From Phymatolithon calcareum (taxonomy: Eukaryota; Rhodophyta; Florideophyceae; Hapalidiales): 64,000 nucleotides of DNA. Shown here in pieces: positions 31,968-42,671 of this stretch (positions within the stretch are counted from its first letter, which is position 1; each line of letters opens with the position of its first letter). The notes under the pieces are model-generated. The model worked only from the letters and a program-made list of their open reading frames with translations. It had not been told where the DNA came from and ran no database searches. The DNA is taken from assembly GCA_977006965.1 (NCBI GenBank), contig OZ345385.1, positions 558,001-622,000 of the forward strand, read 5' to 3'. The position numbers and the translations under genes were made by a program.

Positions 31968-32191
31968 GAGGTGGAGCTTACCATGTTGCAACGTATACTG
32001 CAGTCTATGAAGATGGACCAAGAAACGGAATATGAATGCAAAAGACTTACTCGGGCCCTCACAGGGAGAGAAATTCGAATTAAGGAGATATTACAAGGAA
32101 AGTAGAGAGATGAGTATGGAAAACAGCGAGAAGCTGCCCTGTTACTCAAATTGAGGCTTTGGGAGCTTTTAAAATAAATCAACATATACCC
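31968..32191 (+). mobile_element. LINE family B, 224-bp 3' end with 13-bp TSD
   Basis: CGATAGACCGGTA at 31,955-31,967 repeats at 32,192-32,204. The insert matches the 3' end of the LINE at 56,763-57,975 (opposite strand in the window), including the last codons, KMDQETEYECKRL-like, and the tail gggagcttttaaaataaatc. It is a severely 5'-truncated copy made by target-primed reverse transcription. Confidence 0.92.
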
Positions 32192-32331
32192 CGATAGACC
32201 GGTACCTGCAAAGACGCTAGAAATATGAAACTGTTCCCCTCATTTGAGGGGCTCTCGTAAACTAGACACTAGCGCTGCATTTGTCAATCGCCACTGAATA
32301 ATTTCTCCGGCCTCTCAAGACTGCAGTTAAC

Positions 32332-33493
32332 TTGGCCTTACAGTGCCTCAAATTTTGTAGCATGGCCACGAATTGCACGTGTAGTTTTAGGTTTACACGT
32401 GCAGCGCCCCATCCGGGACATCTATCTACAGGTGTCTGTTTAAAGTGTGGGAATGTACAATCCCGTATGTTGAACATGTCGTGCATCGCTCGAAATAATG
32501 CGGCACGTCTCAATGAATGGCATGCGCTTACCCTCCCAATGTTTGAAGCCACTAGTGACAAGGTCACGGAAAAACAATCTTCCCCTCCCCGCGGCAGCCA
32601 ACGCCGACGAAATGCTATCTCACGAAGTTGCGCTCGTTCGTGTTTCGCTGGGCATCTGCCGGGGTGGACTTCGCTGAGCACGGTGAGGAGCAACGCGACT
32701 TGTTCCTAGAAATGAAGCTTGCCGAAGACGCGTCCTACTCCTGTGTCACAAACTGTGAATTGTACGAGCTCTTCTTCTCTGCGCTGTTTGGCCCGCTCGC
32801 CCATCACAACGACGTGCCGTACGGTTGCTACACTGGAAATGATTATGTTCTTGACCGACTCCTTCTGGGTAGGGCAAAGGAACCCTCTGCTTTTCGATGC
32901 CAGGATTGACCCTCAATTGGATCGCACGACATGACGGCTTTCCTTCACCGTGGCACGCGCATTTGGCGCTGCGTGCCGCGCACCGGGCGACGCGTGAATG
33001 GAACGAGATTATAGACGGGCGTTTTGTGTTTCGCCATGTCCATCGCTTCGACGATGCGTGTTTCAAGGTGGAGTATGGCGTAAGGCAATTCGATGTGCTC
33101 GCAAGGGCGTTCTTTCCGGACGACTGGAAGTGCAGTCTGATCACCGTGCGTTTCTTTCGAAAGTGTTTTGAAAGGGGCGAAGTCGACCGATTGCGCAGCG
33201 CCATGCTGCACGAACTTGGGCGCGTTCTCGGTATGAAGCATGAACATGCGCAGGAGGGCGTGGAAGGACTGTTGCCAGAAGAGGATCTGGCAAATGGACC
33301 AGAGAGCATGGTATGGGGAAATCGTAACGCGAAGAGTGTTTTGGCGTGTTACAAGGTACAGTGCTTTCAGAAGAGCGACGTGGAGTACATTCGCAAGGAG
33401 TATGACGAAATTGAGGATGGGATCGCTATCTGTGGTAAGGGCAGACTTGGAATAATGAAGAAGGTTGTCAAACGAGTGGTTCGGAATAATTAA
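32332..33493 (+). pseudogene. Metallopeptidase-like gene with altered zinc motif
   Basis: The frame 32,897-33,493 (198 codons) contains RSAMLHELGRVLGMKHEHAQ near residue 105. It resembles the HExxHxxGxxH zinc motif of metzincin peptidases (astacin/matrixin-like), but the second zinc histidine position is arginine (HELGR instead of HELGH). The upstream HRATREWNEIIDGRFVFRHV fits the region before the active site in such enzymes. It ends with an SDVEYIRKEY segment matching the usual family C-terminal D..FI...Y. An N-terminal piece in another frame (32,628-32,909; AEDASYSCVTNCELYELFF) ends just before it, so a frameshift or a missed intron near 32,900 is likely. A first plus-strand frame at 32,332-32,709 is cysteine-rich and may be unrelated. 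Activity as a protease is unlikely without the histidine. Confidence 0.55.
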
Positions 33494-34479
33494 CTCATGA
33501 TCGGTGCTCGACTGCTATGAAGTGATGAGCATTGTGGCGAAGGTTTAGGGTCAATTATGGGACCTTCAGAATAAGATTGTTAATGGCGGCAAAGCCTATT
33601 AACGAATTCAAGGTTTTCGCCGAAGACATCATGCAGCGAATGCGTTCCCCGGTTCGAATGCATGTGTGCTATGGGCGCAAAAGCGCCATGTCGATGAGCG
33701 CAATCGAGCGTCCCCCGCCAGAGCGCCACCGTTTTTCCCAATGTGAAGCAGGGTTTGTTCTGAATGGTAGGTGCACGTCTTCCAGCCGCGGGCTGAGCAG
33801 AGGCAAAACGGTGACAGAAATTCCCCTCCATATGTGCGACCTTGTGTCGTGGTCAACCCTACGAAATTTGTGGAACGACATATAGGTCACCTTTTGCCCA
33901 AAGGCGTGAAAATATCCCGTGAATTAATCCCAACGAAAGAAATTTCCAACTATTGTCTCATCAGTCACGGTCTTTAATTGCCGGGCATGTTCAATCCGAT
34001 ACGCGTGAGATTTAGATGGTGATTAAGGAGTAGTTTGGCTTTTCTAAACGTTTCATTTCCAGATAGAGATCACGTTATTTGCTTGCGGATATTGCAGAAA
34101 TACTGGAAGTATTAGGGACGAAGTGATACACTGACAACTGTGAAGCGTAGAGTTAATGCGCGTAAACCATTCAAGGTTAGACTGTAGATAGATTCTGCTT
34201 CACTAGCAGACATCCCGCCACTAATACTGCACCCCAAGCTGCGCGCTTTGTTCTCCCACGAAGGATTATTCAGTATCTTAAGAGACAAGGAATATTTTCC
34301 TTTGCGATAAGTACGTGTCATGTATGCGATTAAGGGTTGGTCTGCTTTTTAGAAGCTAGGAAAATACACACATCTCCGACAGAGATACATGGAGATTGCG
34401 CGTGAGGTGATTAGTCCAAAATGGCAAACATCCGGTACCGATCATGCGTTCTACAACAGTTGATTCCGTTTAATTTCTG
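33494..34479. other. No recognisable gene
   Basis: A plus-strand frame 33,532-33,885 and several opposite frames exist, none with family motifs. No terminal repeats were found. Confidence 0.3.
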
Positions 34480-34660
34480 GAAATAGAAGGAGACCTCTCG
34501 AATCGAAAAGTAAATGGAAGATTCAATACGACAATACAAGCGTATTGCTAGCAATCCTCAAGTTCCCCAACGTGAAGCACAGGAAACTGGCCCTTAAGTA
34601 TGCCTGTGGAATCTTCTCGCAAGTGTCAACAACAAGTGTGGCTAAAGACCAAAACCCGAC
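34480..34660 (+). pseudogene. LINE family C, C-terminal ORF fragment (copy 2)
   Basis: The frame contains HRKLALKYACGIFSQVSTTS, homologous to RRKLALDYACGRF at 2.2 kb and RHRQLAIKWAFGRF at 41 kb. The similarity stops about 34,650. Confidence 0.5.
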
Positions 34661-35066
34661 ATCTGCTCTCCACACACAACCCCGACACCGTCAACATCAA
34701 CAGTTCCAGTTACACAAGCAGCTTCCTCAATCTACAACAACATTAAACGGGACCTGCACGACACCAACTTCACGTGCAGAGTACCCGCTCTGGACTTCTT
34801 GCCGATATGCGCGTGCGAGGTCCACGACTCCATAAGAAGGAACGCTCTGATCTCTTCTGCAGTTCAAATATTACATTCTCATATTTTCTGTGATGATATC
34901 CTCCACTCGTTCATTCGCCCCGTACTCGGTTTCCAGCTCCTGTGATGATATCCTTCATATGGCCCCAATTGTCCCTTCACACATGTCCTTCCTGAGCAGG
35001 GGGGTCAATCCCTTTGGCCCAGTTGTCTACGTCATATGCCCTCGTGTGTTGAAACGAAAGGTGCAT

Positions 35067-35103
35067 GGCACGGAGGTATTTAAGTACCTCCATGCCGTGC
35101 CCC
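35067..35103. promoter_or_regulatory. Hairpin with TATTTAAG core just upstream of the HORMA gene
   Basis: ggcacggaggta and tacctcc..ccgtgcc pair around TTTAAG. The core tatttaag resembles a TATA-type box, and the structure lies about 30 bases before the likely ATG at 35,134. Whether it acts in DNA (promoter) or in the mRNA leader cannot be told. Confidence 0.35.
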
Positions 35104-35133
35104 TTTCGCTCTGCTCATTCAGCGTCTACCGCA

Positions 35134-35973
35134 ATGGCCCGGACAACCCTGTCCATTACGCCACAAATGAGCCTCACCTTTGTCAAGAATGTTATGCGCG
35201 TGTCATTTTCGGCCATCGCTTATGGTCGCAAACTTTTTGATGACGGCGTACTGTCTTCACCTCTCCAACCTTTTTGCATGCTAGAGATCTTCTTCTAACA
35301 TGTCTGTTTTCGTCACTTTTATTTTCCAGTGTTTTACTACCGGGGACTTTGGTGCCATTAGGTATCAGAAGTTGCACGTCGGTCGTAACGAGGAGATCCG
35401 ACAGTTCGTCGATTGGCTCGAGTTGGGTGTTTTCGATGCATTGCAACGGAAATACCTAGATATTGTACTTTTGGAGTTCTACGATAACTCGGACTCTCGC
35501 GGAGGGGACGAGGCTGCGCGCAAGCTTATCGAATGCTTCATGTTCAAGGTGTCCGAAGGTGCAACATTTGAAATGGAAACTAATCCAACAGGGGACTCTT
35601 CAGCTCCATTGGAACCAAATGCACAGATCATGCAATCTTCAAGTAATATTCTGCAGGCCTTAATTGACCTCACAGGAAAAATGGAGCCTTTGCCGTCAAG
35701 TCGCAAAATATCAATGAAGGTAAGTGGACAATTGCAGGACCCTCTTCATCCTAGACTTGCTCTTGTTTACTAACTCACTCGAAAATTCTTCAGCTCATGT
35801 ATACGCCCCAGACTCCAGAGGAATACGAACCGCCTTTGTTTGGGAGAGCAATCCCTGAAGACCTGTGTTGGTTTGAGAAGAAACAGACAAAGATTAATGT
35901 TGGAACTCTGACAACTCCCTTTCATCGCGTCAGTATGACTGTGCACACGACAGTGCGGATAAGAATGCGAAAA
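35134..35973 (+). CDS. HORMA-domain meiotic chromosome-axis protein (Hop1/HORMAD-like), 3' end missing
   Basis: Three exons are supported: 35,134-35,247, 35,330-35,719 and 35,794-35,973. All junctions keep the frame at codon boundaries. The first encodes LTFVKNVMRVSFSAIAYGRK, the start of a HORMA domain. The second has CFTTGDFGAIRYQKLHVGRN, FDALQRKYLDIVLLEFYDN and LIECFMFKV. The third has YTPQTPEEYEPPLFG, LCWFEKKQTKINVGTLTTPF and SMTVHTTVRIRMRK. The TPEEYEPP and KVGxxxTPFH elements point to Hop1/HORMAD rather than Mad2 or Rev7. Such proteins load on meiotic chromosome axes and control double-strand breaks and pairing. A further donor (GTGAGT at 35,974) follows the domain, but no acceptor exon is seen before the oppositely oriented helicase remnant at 36,080, so the C-terminus, including the closure motif, is lost or lies beyond. 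The frame otherwise ends after nine extra codons. Confidence 0.82.
35248..35329 (+). other. Intron 1 of the HORMA gene (82 nt)
   Basis: It starts GTACTG and ends TTTTATTTTCCAG, with a branch-like cttctaac at 35,291. The donor is weak, so the exact boundary is less sure than for the second intron. Confidence 0.65.
35720..35793 (+). other. Intron 2 of the HORMA gene (74 nt)
   Basis: It has GTAAGT at the donor, an exact TACTAAC at 35,768-35,774 and TTCTTCAG at the acceptor, 19 bases on. This is the best supported intron in the window and shows a strong branch-site consensus. Confidence 0.88.
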
Positions 35974-36079
35974 GTGAGTCAAGCACGTATTCCGCAGCAC
36001 TGAGAAAGTTCCTGTCTGTCCTAGTTGTTACGCTTGCGAAGATGTCATTTATCATCATTTCCAATACATTTACATTGTG

Positions 36080-37320
36080 CTAGTGCATATGTTCATCCTC
36101 ATCCGCAATGGATACATTCCCCTCCCGTTCTAAAGCGGCCTCTGCTAGTGATTTTTTCACTTTACGCCGGAAAGATCGCTTTCTGCTAAAAACACCACCA
36201 TCCACAACATTTTCATTCCTCGTATCGCGGTTCCGAATAGCATCAGCAAGCGGCTTTGAAACGCCATCGAAAAAGTGATCCGTCCTTCCATGTTCACCGG
36301 CTCTCGCAGTTCGCCCAATGCGATGCAAATGCCCGACCACATTTCCCGCAAATTCATATTCCACAACCCTTGTGACTAAACCAAGATCTAACCCACGCGA
36401 CGCCAGATCGGTGTAACATAGAAGTCTCGCCTCATTATTCGCAAAATAAATTTCGCGGTGATTCCGCACGCACTTTCGGCACGATCGATCTTCTTGTGCA
36501 ACATTAAGGCATCGCCAAATTTCTCCTCCAGAAACTGCACGCCCAACTCGTCCTCCACCGCTTGCCTGACGCACTCGCCGTTGCCGGTGGTTCCCGCAAA
36601 CACCATTACCTTTTCCGAGGACCCTGCATTGTTGCAAAGCATCACTCGCAGCCCTGCCACATGCTCCTCTTGGCTCGCTCGTGACATGGCGCCACGTAGA
36701 CGCAAGCCGTGACGAACGGCGGTGGATATCCTCTATGTGCACCTCTTGTACTCCGAGATACCGTCGCCGCACCCAAGTGATGATTGACTTGACACGCTCG
36801 CCGGTCCAATGCGGGAAGGCGGCGTCTATAAAAACGAGACGATTGCGATTGCGTGCTCGCTCTTCGGGCGGCGTTGCGACGCGTCGCAAACGGCTTCACG
36901 CTCGGTTGCGCGAGCGAGCGAGCATTTTCTCAACCTCTGCGAGAAAAGAGCCGGATAGGAGCATGTCAGCCTCGTCAACAACAATGTATTTGTCATTCTT
37001 GTCGGGACGTGAGCTGAAGTTCATGTAATTCTGCAGTGCAGCAGGCGTCGCGATAAATATACGAACGCACAGGCACAAGGTCGCTTACGTCGGTCGGGTA
37101 AACCTCCACCAGACAGACAGTATGAGCGCTCGCGGTGGGTCCGGGAAGATTCGTCGCACCTGAGTGAGTGCATACTGTAGCTCGCGTGATGGCATGAGCA
37201 GCACTTCCTTCACTCCGGTCTCCGGATTTCGTCGCAGCGCTTCGACGAATGGCTCATAAGCGTGCCAGGGATCCGGCAAACCTCAATCTGCTAAGCGCAT
37301 TCTTATCCATTGCTTGTCCG
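36080..37320 (-). pseudogene. Decayed DEAD-box RNA helicase
   Basis: Motifs of a DEAD-box ATPase appear in order on the minus strand but in different frames: LLMPSRELQYALTQVRRIF (motif Ia) at 37,085-37,279, IFIATPAALQNYM and YIVVDEADMLLSGSF (motif II) at 36,896-37,078, then LLCYTDLASRGLDL (motif V) and GHLHRIGRTARAGEHG (motif VI) at 36,080-36,500. The C-terminus is basic then acidic (KRSFRRKVKKSLAEA). Where motif I (GxGKT) should be, near 37,290, only a scrambled AGS-like trace is left, and the Q-motif region is absent. At least two frameshifts separate the pieces. The DEAD box itself is intact. The protein would have been an RNA helicase; the truncated front may mean a retroposed copy. It faces the HORMA gene tail to tail. 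Confidence 0.75.
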
Positions 37321-38640
37321 CGCAATTACCTGTAATCAAATGCACAACTTGTGCTTTGGGTACAGTACAGTGTTTGAAATAACGTCAACATAATTTACGC
37401 TCCTTGGTCAACGCGCGGAGTGGGGGGGGGATCCGAGGATGGTGCTGCTCTTGTCGCAAAGCAAGGCTATTTTCGGTTTTATCATATCCATTGAACACGT
37501 GTGTGATTGCACAGCTTTCTGCGACCTGCTCCAGCGCTCATTCTACAGTACTGTACGAACGTGGGATTGTACTGCTGAGGCAATCAATTAATCATGTACT
37601 GCAGAAATACATATCAAGATGAGAGAGCAGCCATTCATGCATGCATGCATGCGTCACACATGATCGATAGATAGCGCAGTTCTTACGAATGAATGCAGAA
37701 CGTCCAAATTTATGAACGATCTTGTCGTGGTTGTCTCTTCCTTCCCTGTTCGTTCGTTTCTAGAAGTGACAGGCCTGTACTGTAAAGTTTCTCCGTAGCA
37801 AAGCAGACATTCATAATTATGTCTTAATGTGTAAGCGCCCTGCCGTAATCTCAGTAGAGGTAATAATAGAACCAAGTCTTGCTAGCCTCTTTTAGGGGAA
37901 TAAAGCATTCATTCAAAAAATTATGTAGACAAGCCTGTATGTATGTATGTAGTTACCACATATGGTAAAGGCATACTGCGAAGACATCCCAGCAACTGCT
38001 GGCTGGTACTTACATGGCGGTATTTAGATTCTGTATAAAACGCAACCTGCCTTCAGCTCCACCATCCGCTTGAAGGGCTGGCTGCACAGGCTTCTTTCTG
38101 CTTGTTCAAGGATCAGCTTCGACTGCAATGGCATGGCAGTCGTTTTAATTGAATTTTGTAATTGCATCGCCTATCAGAATAACTGATCGTGACGACATTG
38201 GAGATACCCGACTTCGAGCTGCCCTGCCGGCTCCTGATCGATCGAAGTACTTTTGCAGCAGCTCAGGCCGGAGAAAGCCCGCGGGCCGCGATAGCGGTCG
38301 ACCTGTTTGTTTATCGTCCATAGGAGCGATGGCGTGCGTGCATCTGAGATGGTATGCAAGCAAATTGGGCGTAATATGACCGGCCGGCTCGATGAAGACC
38401 GTGAAGGGCTGTTCTGTACGGCCCATTATATTTACTGTAGCGTGGGGGGATTCCCTCCATCAACATTCATCCATCATGGGGCCGAATATTCATAGCTTTT
38501 TTAAAAGAAAAACAAAATTAAAATTGTCTATTTGTCCCGGTTTTCGAATACCTGTACTGTATATTCCCTGTGAACAGCTCAGAGCCCGACCTGAAATTTT
38601 CACTGTCAATACCGTGAAGATTCAGGCAGGGCCGACTTCG
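37321..38640. other. No recognisable gene; small repeats
   Basis: Contains a (ATGC)n microsatellite at 37,636-37,653 and a TGTA run near 37,938. The sequence gaataaagcattcattcaaaaaa near 37,896 looks like a retroelement 3' tail. No coding frame is convincing. Confidence 0.4.
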
Positions 38641-38644
38641 GTGC

Positions 38645-38667
38645 TACAGTAGGGGCCCTACTGTAGG
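38645..38667. other. Perfect palindrome CTACAGTAGGG-G-CCCTACTGTAG
   Basis: Eleven-base arms surround one G. TACAGTA/TACTGTA words are common in the window (for example near 30,990, 37,550, 52,690 and 61,380). Confidence 0.6.
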
Positions 38668-39235
38668 GCATCGAGAAAGAACAATTCGTCTGAAGCCCCC
38701 TCCCTTATTCACCTATACCGTCGCCTGAAGAGCTCACTTCTCTGTGCTCTTCACATTCCGATGCCCGTGTGTATTTCCGCTTTTTGCGAACGCTGCTTTT
38801 AAGAAATGGTGCTCGCGTATGATTGCTCCATCATACTACCGTAGATGAGGGCATCCAAACCCGAACGAAACATGCTAGGTTGGCGCGGGGTAGGTATTAA
38901 AGTCCGTCTCAGCTTAAGAAATCATTTTGCAACGGCTGAGATATCGTATCCTAGTCTCGAAATTTCGACTGCATTTTCTTTCTTTCGACCCCGTTGAGAA
39001 CAATGACGCGGTGACTTCTGCCACCCACACTGTCTTGTATGATACAGTATGATATTTGACTCGCATTTGTCTTTGCAATGGGAGCTGATGGTTCCACGAA
39101 TCAGATTCGACACATCCGAGTTGCTCATGGAGCACAATTTCGAGATAAATTTATAGCGGCTCATGGCGCACAGACAGTTTCATAGAAATTAATCATCTCC
39201 ATAATTCATGACTCGCTATGCAACGCAAGAGTGCC

Positions 39236-39300
39236 GTTATGATACCATACGATAAGACAAGGGAATTACTGTACCAGCAATCCTGCCAAGAATGCATCTC
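39236..39300 (+). pseudogene. LINE family C short fragment (copy 3)
   Basis: accatacgataagacaaggg followed by aattactgtaccagcaatcc resembles 2,185-2,220. Only about 60 bases are left. 38,668-39,235 and 39,301-40,420 show no gene. Confidence 0.4.
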
Positions 39301-40420
39301 ATCTTCTCGGGGACCAAGCGGCCTCACAATCGCCAGCCATCCTTTCACATGCACGTCGAAGACGCCGAAGCTAATGTTTCATGGCCCTTCAAATTAACAA
39401 AGAAGTGCAGCCCATCCTTTGCCACCCATTGCACACTTCCATGCACTATGCAACGACCAAAACGGAAACGGAGCTCTAGTTCCTGCTGAGCGGATGCGGA
39501 TAGCTATGGGTATCATACAGTATGTAAGGGTTGAGTGCGCGAGAATGCTGTAATCCTGTGATATTAAAAATATCATACTACACCTTCCAGGATTTGGTGA
39601 ACACGGTAGCGACGGGAAGTTCCAGGCCTAACAAAGTCGGTTTGATGCACTGCAAGGGATTGCCTGTAAGCTGAGCGGTAGAGCTGAGTGATCACTATCA
39701 TACGCGGCAATATGGCTGGATGTTGGAAGCGTCCCAGTTGGCTATCAAGGGCTCGTACAGTATCTATCGTCATTATGTATGATACCAGGAAAGGGCGGGC
39801 ATGCAATTGCCGGACAGAGCAGAGTCATCGGACGCGGGTACGCTGACAGTGCACTCTTGCGTTTGGTGCCCTGAATATCTGCCTGTTTAGATGGAATGGT
39901 AGGTTGCGTAAGACGCAGGATTGAGTGATGGATGCGCTCTGACGGGCGCCTGCCAAGGTCGCCGCTGACTGCTGATAAGTGCTCCTGACCGCCTGCATGT
40001 GGTAACCAAGAAAATACGTGATGTGCACGCGGGCGCAGTGCTGTCGGTCGGGATCTGCTGAAACGGTTAATGTGCGCGTGTCCGCGCCGTCGCCGTACAA
40101 TCGAGGGATCCGTGTCGCGGAATGGGCACGGCCGCGTGGCTATCGAACGACCGTTGCGGTGCAGCAAACTGCATCATGCCGTACAGAGAGGACGGTGGGG
40201 AACCCGCATATAAAGTCGACTGGGGCGGCGAAATAGTGTGAGGGGAGGGGGTTATCGAGTTGTGAGTTGTGTTCGGTTGCGACTGCGGACGAAAGGTAAA
40301 GCGATCTGTTTTTTGTGGTTTGGGTTGGAGCCCTGGTTTTCTGAGGCGCTGGAAGCGCTTGCGCTAGTACGTGCAACAGGTTGATTCCGGATTGAGTTTA
40401 ACTAGTCCCAATTGAGGAAG

Positions 40421-40485
40421 CCTTGCCCGTATCTATGTAAGACTGTAGGCAGGGCTTTTGAAAATAAACTTGATCTAAAAAAAAA
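40421..40485 (+). mobile_element. LINE family D 3' tail with poly(A)
   Basis: Runs from ccttgcccgtatc through gggcttttgaaaataaactt to nine A at 40,477-40,485. The same tail was inserted at 55,489-55,550 with a clear TSD, which shows that it is a mobile 3' end. Confidence 0.6.
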
Positions 40486-40514
40486 GTATTATTGCGCCCT
40501 TTTAAATCGCTTAC

Positions 40515-42006
40515 CTGCTTCATTGATAATTTTTTTTTTTGAATTTTGAATTTATTAAACGCCCTCAGAAACACTCATAAGACTGTAAGGGAGATGCGTT
40601 TCAGATGCTACTACCTTGGTAGCTCCGTTACTCTGTTAAAGCCCGCAAAAGCTCGTTGCTATCGTCGTAGCCCTAGCTGCAAAAACCCTCCTCCATGGAG
40701 GGAAAAGCTTAGAGTCCACTTGTCCTGTTCGCGTGAATCTCAGCGTCGCCGTTCTATTTTGTCTTGGTCTATTCCATGTCGTCATAAAAGACGATTGTGA
40801 AGAATAGTACTTTGTCAAGTGCCTTTTCAGTCTCACTAGTCTCCTCTTCTGTTAGTCGATATCTTTGAAGGTACACTTCGAGCTTGTTCATGAGAGTTGG
40901 TACGATTTCACCGAATTTTTCTTCCAGAAGAGTGGTACTCAATGGGGGAAAACGTCCGAATGCCCATTTAATCGCCAATTGGCGGTGACGTGCTTTCAGT
41001 AGTCTGATGATGGCGGGAGTAGACCCGGGAATATCATAAGGAATTTTCCTCTTTCTGCTCGCCTCCAAGCCGTCTCCTTCGTCTTTAAAGAGCAAGTCCC
41101 TCAACGATTTTGCTGAAACTCGTTGCTTAAGATAGGTTAGTGCCGTCTCGAATAGGTCGTGATGTAACATTGATGATATGTCACGACACACCCATTGCAA
41201 TTCCTCAACGTCTCTTTCCTCTCTTGGGACTGTGAGCAGGCCCATTTTTCTTGTTCTGGCTCGTTCAAGCATTCGTAACGCTAGAACTAGGCTTCATTGA
41301 TAATGCGCTGGAAACTTTCGGCTGACTCCCTTTCTGTCGTTTCAATGCAAACCCGAAGCCGGCTTATTTCCTGTTCGTCATCAACTGCCTTCTGCTGCAT
41401 CATGGAAATTTTGTGAGCGTCATTCAGAGCTTCACCTTTCAGACGTGCAATTTCGTTATCCTTTGTGTTCAATAGGGCCTGCATTTCGTCGTCCCTCTTC
41501 TCAAATTCCTCTGTGACATCTGAGATGTATTTCAAGTGCTCTCTCGCAAGGGCAACTCTAGGTGCCAAGTAGTTACCGTCCCCTGCAGTATTCGTCTGAC
41601 TTTCCTCTGATTGTGGAGCAGGCGATGCAGCACTGCTGGAGGCTCTTGAAAAGAGACGAGGAGACTCGTCCGAACGCTGTTCGTCGTGCATTGAGGTGGA
41701 TCGTAGAAATTCCGGAAAGTCCGACTCATGATGTGATTCCGTTCTTTCCACAATGTCAAAATGAGGGTGTTTCCAGCCATACTTCGCCGTTTCCCGAAAG
41801 CCTGTCACGCGCGCTCGCAAAGCCCCAGGAAAATACGAGAAGGTCTTGACCCGCGCCTGACGGAGCTTAACCGTAGGGGCAATCCAAAACTCGAGCTCCT
41901 TCTGCTTCCACAGTTCGTAGCAAGGAGGACACAGAATCTGACTCTGAAATATTTCGACGTTGTCTCGTTGTGCAGTTTCATTGCTGCAGTTGCTGCAGCC
42001 CTCCAT
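40515..42006 (-). pseudogene. Zinc-finger/coiled-coil gene disrupted by a LINE
   Basis: From the ATG at 42,006, 239 codons are open. Residues 4-30 hold two CxxC pairs (GCSNCSNETA and LCPPCYELWKQKE), a zinc-ribbon-like module. The middle is serine-rich (SRASSSAASPAPQSEESQ), and from about residue 150 a long charged coiled coil follows (EEFEKRDDEMQALLNTKDNE, ETTERESAESFQRIINEA). At RIINEA the LINE insertion begins. Beyond it, the repeated TSD continues in frame to GAAGCAG followed by GTAAGC at 40,514, a strong splice donor, so the exon formerly ended there and the insertion lies about 16 bases from the donor. The next exon was not found. I recognise no family; the host role is unknown. Confidence 0.6.
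40531..41290 (-). mobile_element. LINE family C, 760-bp insertion with 14-bp TSD and poly(A)
   Basis: GCTTCATTGATAAT at 40,517-40,530 repeats at 41,291-41,304. On the minus strand the insert ends with ten A (40,531-40,540) after gcgtttaataaattcaaa. It carries an open frame, 41,272-40,769, of 167 codons: the C-terminal part of a LINE ORF2, basic and helical (KARHRQLAIKWAFGRF, TTLLEEKFGEIVPTLMNKLE), without any catalytic motif. It is the best preserved copy of this family in the window, and the intact frame suggests a recent arrival. It interrupts the coiled-coil gene at 40,515-42,006. Confidence 0.92.
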
Positions 42007-42281
42007 GGGGGGTTTGGCAGCTCAACTGCCGTAGTTGATTCCTGACTTCGCTTAGCTCTGTCTGTGGAAAGAAATAGTTTTGTAGCGACGCGGGGACATG
42101 GAGCATCACACGGCAGTGCGTTTTTCGTTTCAGATGACTGCATACCCTCAGTGAAGCGACATAAGCTGAAGCTGTCTGTTCGTTTGGTAAAATTACTGAC
42201 AGCAAGCAGCGGAGAGCAAGACGGTCAAATAGATATGACTGATTGATATCAACCCTGTTTACAAGTAACGGCAGCAGACAG

Positions 42282-42664
42282 AGGGGCCTTCTTGAGAATT
42301 CATCAAAATCGCGGCATAGACCCAGTCAAAAAGGTCCTCATTACCAGTCACTATTTCGTGGACTAGTTACAAGGACGCGGCATAGGTTTTCAGTGGCTGA
42401 GTGTGATTTGCAAACTTTCGTTTCAGATGTTTTCGCACACTTTTGGGCAAAAACTTGAAACATCACGAAAAGTTTGGTTGAAAAGCAATTCCACTTCCGA
42501 AAATTAAAAATCGTTATGAGAAAAAATGTCGCATAGATGAGCACATCAGCCACGCCAAACCTATGCCGCGTCCTCAATACCAGTGAAAATATTTGGGACT
42601 GGATTTGCGGACTTTTCCAGACTGGTACTGCGGACGCAAAAATCGAATTCTCAAGAACGTCCCT
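42282..42664. mobile_element. Foldback element (383 bp) with long terminal repeats
   Basis: The left half (from aggggccttcttgagaattc) and the inverse of the right half (agggacgttcttgagaattc) can be followed for about 110 bases, including gacgcggcataggttt in both. CAGACAG flanks it at 42,275-42,281 and 42,665-42,671 (a probable 7-bp TSD). The centre is unpaired and AT-rich. No coding capacity. Confidence 0.68.
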
Positions 42665-42671
42665 CAGACAG

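Noticed and set aside
42282-42664. CRISPR-like repeats
   Set aside because: The repeats here are inverted arms of a foldback element; nowhere in the window are there regularly spaced identical repeats with unique spacers. The 29-30-bp spaced cores at 5.2 and 6.2 kb are only 7 bp long.
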